The notes below the pieces were generated by a model, which saw only the letters and a program-made list of their open reading frames with translations, was not told where the DNA came from and ran no database searches. From an uncultured Stomatobaculum sp. (GTDB lineage: Bacteria; Bacillota; Clostridia; Lachnospirales; Lachnospiraceae), in assembly GCF_937924975.1 (NCBI RefSeq), contig NZ_CALEYG010000014.1:1-64000 (forward strand): DNA of 64,000 bases. Direction: 5' to 3'. Each line of letters opens with the position of its first letter. Position 1 is the stretch's first letter. Shown one piece after another: positions 60,306 to 64,000 of the stretch. The position numbers and the translations under genes are program-made.

Positions 60306-61394
60306 ATGAAAGAGCAGCGTGTCGAGCGGATTCTGAAAGCACTGGAGGAGCAGGGACTTTCCCAGATGTTAATTGTAGATCCGCTGTCGATTTACTATCT
60401 GACGGAGTATTCAAACGATCCGTACGAGCGTTTCTTCGGACTTCTGCTTCGGAAGGACGGACAGCATGTCCTCTTCCTCAACAAGCTTTTCTATGCGCCC
60501 GAGAACAGCGGCGTTCAGGAAGTCTGGTTCTCCGATACCGATCCGGTCGCAGAGGTGGTTGCACCGTATCTCATGCGGGATGCTGTCCTCGGCGTAGACA
60601 AGGAGCTCACGGCGCGCTTCCTGCTGCCGCTCATGGAGAAAAAGGCGGCGGCCGGCTTTGTGAACAGCTCGCTCGCAGTCGATAAGACTCGCGGCGTGAA
60701 GGACGCGGAGGAGCAGGAGAAGATGCGCCGCGCCTCGGCCGTCAACGACGCAGCTATGGCAAAATTCCGCTCTCTCGTGCACGAGGGCGTGACCGAGCGG
60801 GAGATTGCGGATCAGATGTTGCAGATTTATCAGAACCTCGGCGCCGAGGGCTTTTCCTTTACGCCGCTTGTCGCTTTCGGGGGCAATGCCGCCGACCCGC
60901 ACCACGAGCCGGATGACACGGTGTTGAAGGAGGGCGATTGCGTGCTCTTTGATGTGGGCTGTGTGAAGGATCACTATTGCTCGGACATGACCCGCACCTT
61001 TTATTATAAGAGCGTGAGTGAGCACTGCCGCGAGGTCTATGAGATCACGCGCGCGGCGAACGAGGCTGCGGTCGCGATGATTCGCCCCGGCGTGAGACTT
61101 TGCGACATCGACAAGGCAGCGCGCGACCTGATTACGGAAAAGGGCTACGGTCCGCAGTTTAACCATCGCCTCGGGCACTTCATCGGTTTAAAGGATCACG
61201 AGTTCGGCGATGTCTCCTCGGCCTTCGACTGGAAGGTGGAGCCCGGCATGATTTTCTCGATTGAGCCGGGCATCTATCTGGTCGGAGACACGGGGGTCCG
61301 CGTCGAAGACCTCGTGATGGTCACCGAGGACGGCGTGGAGCCCTTGAACCACTATTCACATGAGCTGGATGTGATCGACGAAAGACAGCAGTAA
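60306..61394 (+). CDS. M24 family aminopeptidase (Xaa-Pro type)
   Basis: A 362-residue metallopeptidase with a creatinase-like N-domain (1-130) and pita-bread C-domain. Metal ligands in order: Asp in FDVGCVKDHYCSDMTRTF (two), His in RLGHFIGL, Glu in FSIEPGIYL and Glu in GVRVEDLVMV. These are the usual DDHEE set of aminopeptidase P/prolidase. ATG 60306 follows GAAAGGG; a GTG at 60261 is less likely. Terminator follows. Confidence 0.93.
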   Translation: MKEQRVERILKALEEQGLSQMLIVDPLSIYYLTEYSNDPYERFFGLLLRKDGQHVLFLNKLFYAPENSGVQEVWFSDTDPVAEVVAPYLMRDAVLGVDKELTARFLLPLMEKKAAAGFVNSSLAVDKTRGVKDAEEQEKMRRASAVNDAAMAKFRSLVHEGVTEREIADQMLQIYQNLGAEGFSFTPLVAFGGNAADPHHEPDDTVLKEGDCVLFDVGCVKDHYCSDMTRTFYYKSVSEHCREVYEITRAANEAAVAMIRPGVRLCDIDKAARDLITEKGYGPQFNHRLGHFIGLKDHEFGDVSSAFDWKVEPGMIFSIEPGIYLVGDTGVRVEDLVMVTEDGVEPLNHYSHELDVIDERQQ

Positions 61395-61398
61395 CATG

Positions 61399-61438
61399 AA
61401 TCCGGCCACCCGGCAAAAGGGGTGCGCCGGATTTTTTT
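61399..61438 (+). terminator. Terminator after the M24 peptidase gene
   Basis: Long stem AATCCGGC...GCCGGATT with an inner CACC/GGTG pair, then seven T. Confidence 0.88.
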
Positions 61439-61527
61439 GGCAAAAGCAGTCGCAGGGAGGCTGTGCTATGATAGTATCTGAATGAGATAGGTTCAAATCG
61501 CAGCAAAGACTGAGAGGAGACGCAGAC

Positions 61528-62115
61528 ATGGAACCCAAACCTTTTTTAAAGCCTTACCTCAAGCTGCATCTTAAGAGCGGGGCGAAGATTGTCATAGAAC
61601 TTTGGCCGGAAGTTGCGCCGAATGCGGTCAACAGTCTGATTGATGTGGCCTCTCACGGCTGGATGGACCACCATGCGATTCAGCGCATTGCGCCGGGCAA
61701 GTGGGTGGACTTGAGCTACAATGCATACGGACACGAGGAGTGCCGCTATCTGATTCCGGACGAGTATCAACTTCACCCGGAAATTGAGCCCCTGACCCCG
61801 CGCCCCGGCGTTATCTGCATGGGAGGCTACGATGAAGCGGGACTTGCGAGTTCGGAAATATTCTTCCCGCTCAAAGAGTTTCCGGAGTTTCGCGGCATAT
61901 ATCCGGTGCTCGGCGAAGTAATCGAGGGGATGGATGAAATCCTTCGGATTTCGGAGCTTCCGACCAGGGAGATTAACTACCCGGGCAGCAATAAGAAGAT
62001 TCTGGAGCCCGCCGAGCCCCAAATTATCGAGCGGGCAGAGATCGAACTCTTCGGCGTAAGCTACCCCGAGCCCTTGCGAATGGAGAAGCAGGAACTGCCG
62101 CCTTGCTGGCGCTGA
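61528..62115 (+). CDS. Cyclophilin-type peptidyl-prolyl isomerase-like protein
   Basis: A 195-residue cytoplasmic protein with the cyclophilin order: IVIELWPEVAPNAVNSLIDVA near 21, IQRIAPGKWVD near 50 with the catalytic-type Arg, GVICMGGY near 92, GLASSEIFFPL near 102 and GIYPVLGEVIEGMDEI near 122. It diverges from the usual FHRVxxGFMxQGGD and SQFF, so isomerase activity is likely but unproven. GAGAGGAG precedes the ATG. Confidence 0.85.
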   Translation: MEPKPFLKPYLKLHLKSGAKIVIELWPEVAPNAVNSLIDVASHGWMDHHAIQRIAPGKWVDLSYNAYGHEECRYLIPDEYQLHPEIEPLTPRPGVICMGGYDEAGLASSEIFFPLKEFPEFRGIYPVLGEVIEGMDEILRISELPTREINYPGSNKKILEPAEPQIIERAEIELFGVSYPEPLRMEKQELPPCWR

Positions 62116-62207
62116 AGTGAATGCAGAGGAGAAGGGTGGGGCATGCCTGCACCGCAGCCTCATGTTGAAGAAGATGCAATGAAATATTGTGTTGTAAAAC
62201 ACACAAA

Positions 62208-62249
62208 AAATCCCTGAAGTGCTTGTATGCGCAAGTACTTCAGGGATTT
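62208..62249. terminator. Strong bidirectional hairpin between convergent genes
   Basis: An 18-bp stem, one G-T pair, AAATCCCTGAAGTGCTTG with CAAGTACTTCAGGGATTT, loop TATGCG. It lies between the plus-strand cyclophilin gene and the minus-strand sensor kinase. The remaining bases to 62326 include no other clear motif. Confidence 0.92.
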
Positions 62250-62326
62250 CTTGTTCCTTTCATTCGACAAACAGTCGAAACGTTTGCATCATAGGAGAGT
62301 TATAGGACAAAGCTTCTTATTCTCCT

Positions 62327-63502
62327 TTATAGCATGTTCCCAAGATTCGCGTTTCGCATCTTGGGAAACCGGATTGCCATAGTAGTACCCTTGTCGCTGC
62401 TTTCCTCAATCCAAATCTCTGCGCCGTGGAGCGAGACAATCTCCCTAACGAGGGCAAGGCCGAGCCCCGCGCCGCCGTACTGACGGCTCCGCGATTTGTC
62501 CACGCGGAAAAAAGGCTGAAAAATGCTCTCGCAAAACTGCGCCGGTATCCCTGTGCCGCTGTCTGATACGCGAATTTCGATTCCGTTTTCGCCCTCGGTG
62601 ACCGAGAGCTTTACCCAGCCGTTCGGGCGGTTATAGCGGATTGCATTTTCGCTGAGGTTAAAGAGCAGGCGGTAAATCAGGGTGTCACTGCCGATCAGCA
62701 TGGCATTCCCTTCGTAGTTTAGTTCAATGTTCTGTTGTTCGGCGAGCGGCGTGAGATCGGTGCAAAGTTCCTCCATCAGGGGTTCCAGTTCTATCCTGTC
62801 CGCACAGGGAACGGAGCGGAGCTCACTCAGTTCCAGGAGAGTCTTACTCATTTCCGCCATGCGCTCGGTCTGTTCCGCGAGGAGGCAGAGGAACTCCTTG
62901 GTTTCATCATCCGCGTTCGGGTGCTCGGCAGAAAAGAGTTCAAGTTTTGCCTGCATGAGGGCGAGCGGTGTTCTGAGTTCGTGGGCCGCATTGCCGGTGA
63001 ACTGTTTCTGGGCGTGAAATCCTTCATCGAGGCGGTCCAGCATACGGTTAAAGGCATCGCGGGAGCGGCGAAACTCCGGCAGGACTTCGGCGGGTAACTT
63101 CATCTCGCTGAGGTTGTTCGGCTCAATTTCCTCGAGGCGGTTGGCAAAGCGATGCAAAGGACGCAGCGCCTGTCCGCTCACAAAATAGGCGAGCGCCGCA
63201 CTTAAGAGCGTCACTGCGGCGGTGATGAGCCAGTTGCTCGCGGTAAAGGCGGCCTGCGCACCGTCGATCACGATGACCAGATCGGAGTTCGGTGCGAGCG
63301 TTGCCGTATCCGGGAAATCAGAGGTATTTTGTGCCGCATCGTTTCCCGAAACCGTTTCGCTGTAAGCGGAGATCGAAGTGCCGATGCGTTCCATATAGTG
63401 CCTGCCGGAGTAGCCGAGTAAGAGGCTCATGCTGATGCAGGCTGTGGCAATGAGCAGCGCTGTCATCAGTGTGATGCGCCACTGCAAAGAGAGACGTTTC
63501 AT
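62327..63502 (-). CDS. Sensor histidine kinase
   Basis: A 391-residue membrane kinase that phosphorylates the partner regulator next to it. Two helices (about 10-32 and 85-110) flank an extracellular sensing loop of about 50 residues. A HAMP-like linker (about 110-165), HisKA with the phospho-His in AAHELRTPLALMQAK near 174, and an ATPase domain with ENAIRYNRPNG (N-box) and GGAGLGLALVREIV follow. The start overlaps the response regulator stop (ATGA), so both are translated together. Signal unknown. Confidence 0.93.
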   Translation of the reverse strand: MKRLSLQWRITLMTALLIATACISMSLLLGYSGRHYMERIGTSISAYSETVSGNDAAQNTSDFPDTATLAPNSDLVIVIDGAQAAFTASNWLITAAVTLLSAALAYFVSGQALRPLHRFANRLEEIEPNNLSEMKLPAEVLPEFRRSRDAFNRMLDRLDEGFHAQKQFTGNAAHELRTPLALMQAKLELFSAEHPNADDETKEFLCLLAEQTERMAEMSKTLLELSELRSVPCADRIELEPLMEELCTDLTPLAEQQNIELNYEGNAMLIGSDTLIYRLLFNLSENAIRYNRPNGWVKLSVTEGENGIEIRVSDSGTGIPAQFCESIFQPFFRVDKSRSRQYGGAGLGLALVREIVSLHGAEIWIEESSDKGTTMAIRFPKMRNANLGNML

Positions 63503-64000
63503 TCTGCGGCCTCCGTGAGCACGTAGCCCTCGCCGATGCGGTTTACGATCGGGTCGTAACCGAGCGCAGCGCGCAGTTTTTTGCGGAGAGTGGAGATGTG
63601 GACGCGAATCGAGTTACTGAAGCGGTCCGCATTGCTGTCCCAGACATGGTCCAGTAATTCCTCCTGACTGACCGGACGTCCCCGGTGGAGTAAGAGATAT
63701 TCTAGGATACCGAGTTCTTTCTTGGTGAGTGCAATCGGTGAATCGGCGACACGCACGCTTCGCGTCTTACTGTCAAAAGAGAGTTTTCCGCAGGAGAGCA
63801 GAACCTCATGCTGCGTGAACTGTCTCAGGGTCAAACTTCGGATTCTGGCCTCGAGCTCGGCGAGGTGAAAGGGCTTTGCAAGGTAGTCGTTCGCGCCGGC
63901 ATCGAGCCCGGCAACCTTGTCCGTGACTTCACTCCGCGCCGAGAGAATCAGGACGCGCGTCTCGCGGTCGTACTTGCGGAGCGTTCTGAGTACAGTCATG
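63499..64000 (-). CDS. OmpR-family response regulator, cut at the right edge
   Basis: The visible 166 residues cover the second half of the receiver domain and the whole DNA-binding domain. The switch residues are LILSARSEV (Ser, normally Thr/Ser at 4) and the conserved Lys in YLAKPF. The winged helix ends with SNSIRVHISTLRKKLRA and IVNRIGEGYVL. The phosphorylated Asp and the true start lie beyond 64000. Forms a cognate pair with the kinase. Confidence 0.92.
   Translation of the reverse strand, partial: MTVLRTLRKYDRETRVLILSARSEVTDKVAGLDAGANDYLAKPFHLAELEARIRSLTLRQFTQHEVLLSCGKLSFDSKTRSVRVADSPIALTKKELGILEYLLLHRGRPVSQEELLDHVWDSNADRFSNSIRVHISTLRKKLRAALGYDPIVNRIGEGYVLTEAAE

Noticed and set aside
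62297..62311. GAGTTATAGGACAAA, a 15-base match to the outer end of the miniature element (14484-14498, reverse).
   Set aside because: The match stops inside the terminal repeat core (AAAGCTTC instead of AAAAAGAG) and there is no second end nearby, so chance or an old scar cannot be told apart.

Overview
The window looks like a chromosomal segment of an anaerobic Gram-positive Firmicute, most likely a GC-rich member of the Lachnospiraceae. This is inferred from gene content: a type-2 GalT, a pyrophosphate-type phosphofructokinase, HydE/HydG/HydF maturases with a TM1266-type regulator, Rex, archaeal/fungal-type aspartate-semialdehyde dehydrogenase, EFR1-type ferredoxin remnants, DUF1836, and many TTG/GTG starts behind strong GGAGG ribosome-binding sites. 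No rRNA, tRNA, CRISPR array, prophage or intact transposon was seen.

Layout. 1-230: tail of a transposase and two IS ends. 232-1975: divergent bioB and bioY sharing one palindromic BirA-type operator. 2125-5757: phosphofructokinase and Lon. 6038-10008: surface FMN/FAD fumarate-reductase-like enzyme, then two polytopic membrane proteins. 10053-14189: flavodoxin-trmD pair and a three-gene ABC importer of the TrpXYZ type. 14293-14498: a small internally deleted relative of the IS at the left edge. 14538-19714: DUF1836 protein, HD-domain protein, glycosyltransferase, PfkB sugar kinase, pyruvate kinase. 19864-21638: an unrecognised protein, a hemerythrin-like protein and glutathione peroxidase. 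21839-30547: asd, acyltransferase, galM, topB, hexapeptide protein, galT, GrpB-family protein. Two decayed EFR1 ferredoxin-flavodoxin genes flank galT-grpB. 30774-33905: small membrane protein, dapA-dapB, purC. 33917-41226: [FeFe]-hydrogenase maturation genes (TM1266-type regulator, hydE, hydG, hydF) with a complete iron/siderophore/corrinoid-type ABC importer between hydG and hydF. 41492-45958: purB, purA, flotillin. 46024-48153 (minus): small membrane protein and ABC-F ATPase. 48311-52832: rex-acpS-nnrD-alr-CorC-like. 52944-61394: secreted cell-wall-binding protein, YebC, AEC transporter, MgtA-type ATPase, cytidylate-kinase-like protein, SH3/NlpC-P60 hydrolase, M24 peptidase. 61528-64000: cyclophilin-like protein and a minus-strand two-component system that runs off the right edge.

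How the genes fit together. The metabolism suggested is fermentative: PPi-linked glycolysis to pyruvate, the Leloir galactose route, hydrogenase maturation with iron uptake, NADH/NAD+ sensing by Rex, and fumarate-type electron disposal at the cell surface. Oxygen defence is suggested by hemerythrin and glutathione peroxidase. Lysine/cell-wall precursor synthesis (asd, dapA, dapB, alr), purine synthesis (purC, purB, purA) and biotin salvage/synthesis (bioY, bioB) are also present. The less usual features are the shared bioB/bioY operator, paired EFR1 pseudogenes, apparent CTG (topB) and ACG (permease) starts, a 4x16-bp repeat ahead of hydF, and a family of short IS-end sequences. I did not find a clear, wholly new multi-gene system; the best candidate for unexplored biology is the unknown gene fused by overlap to the hemerythrin gene.
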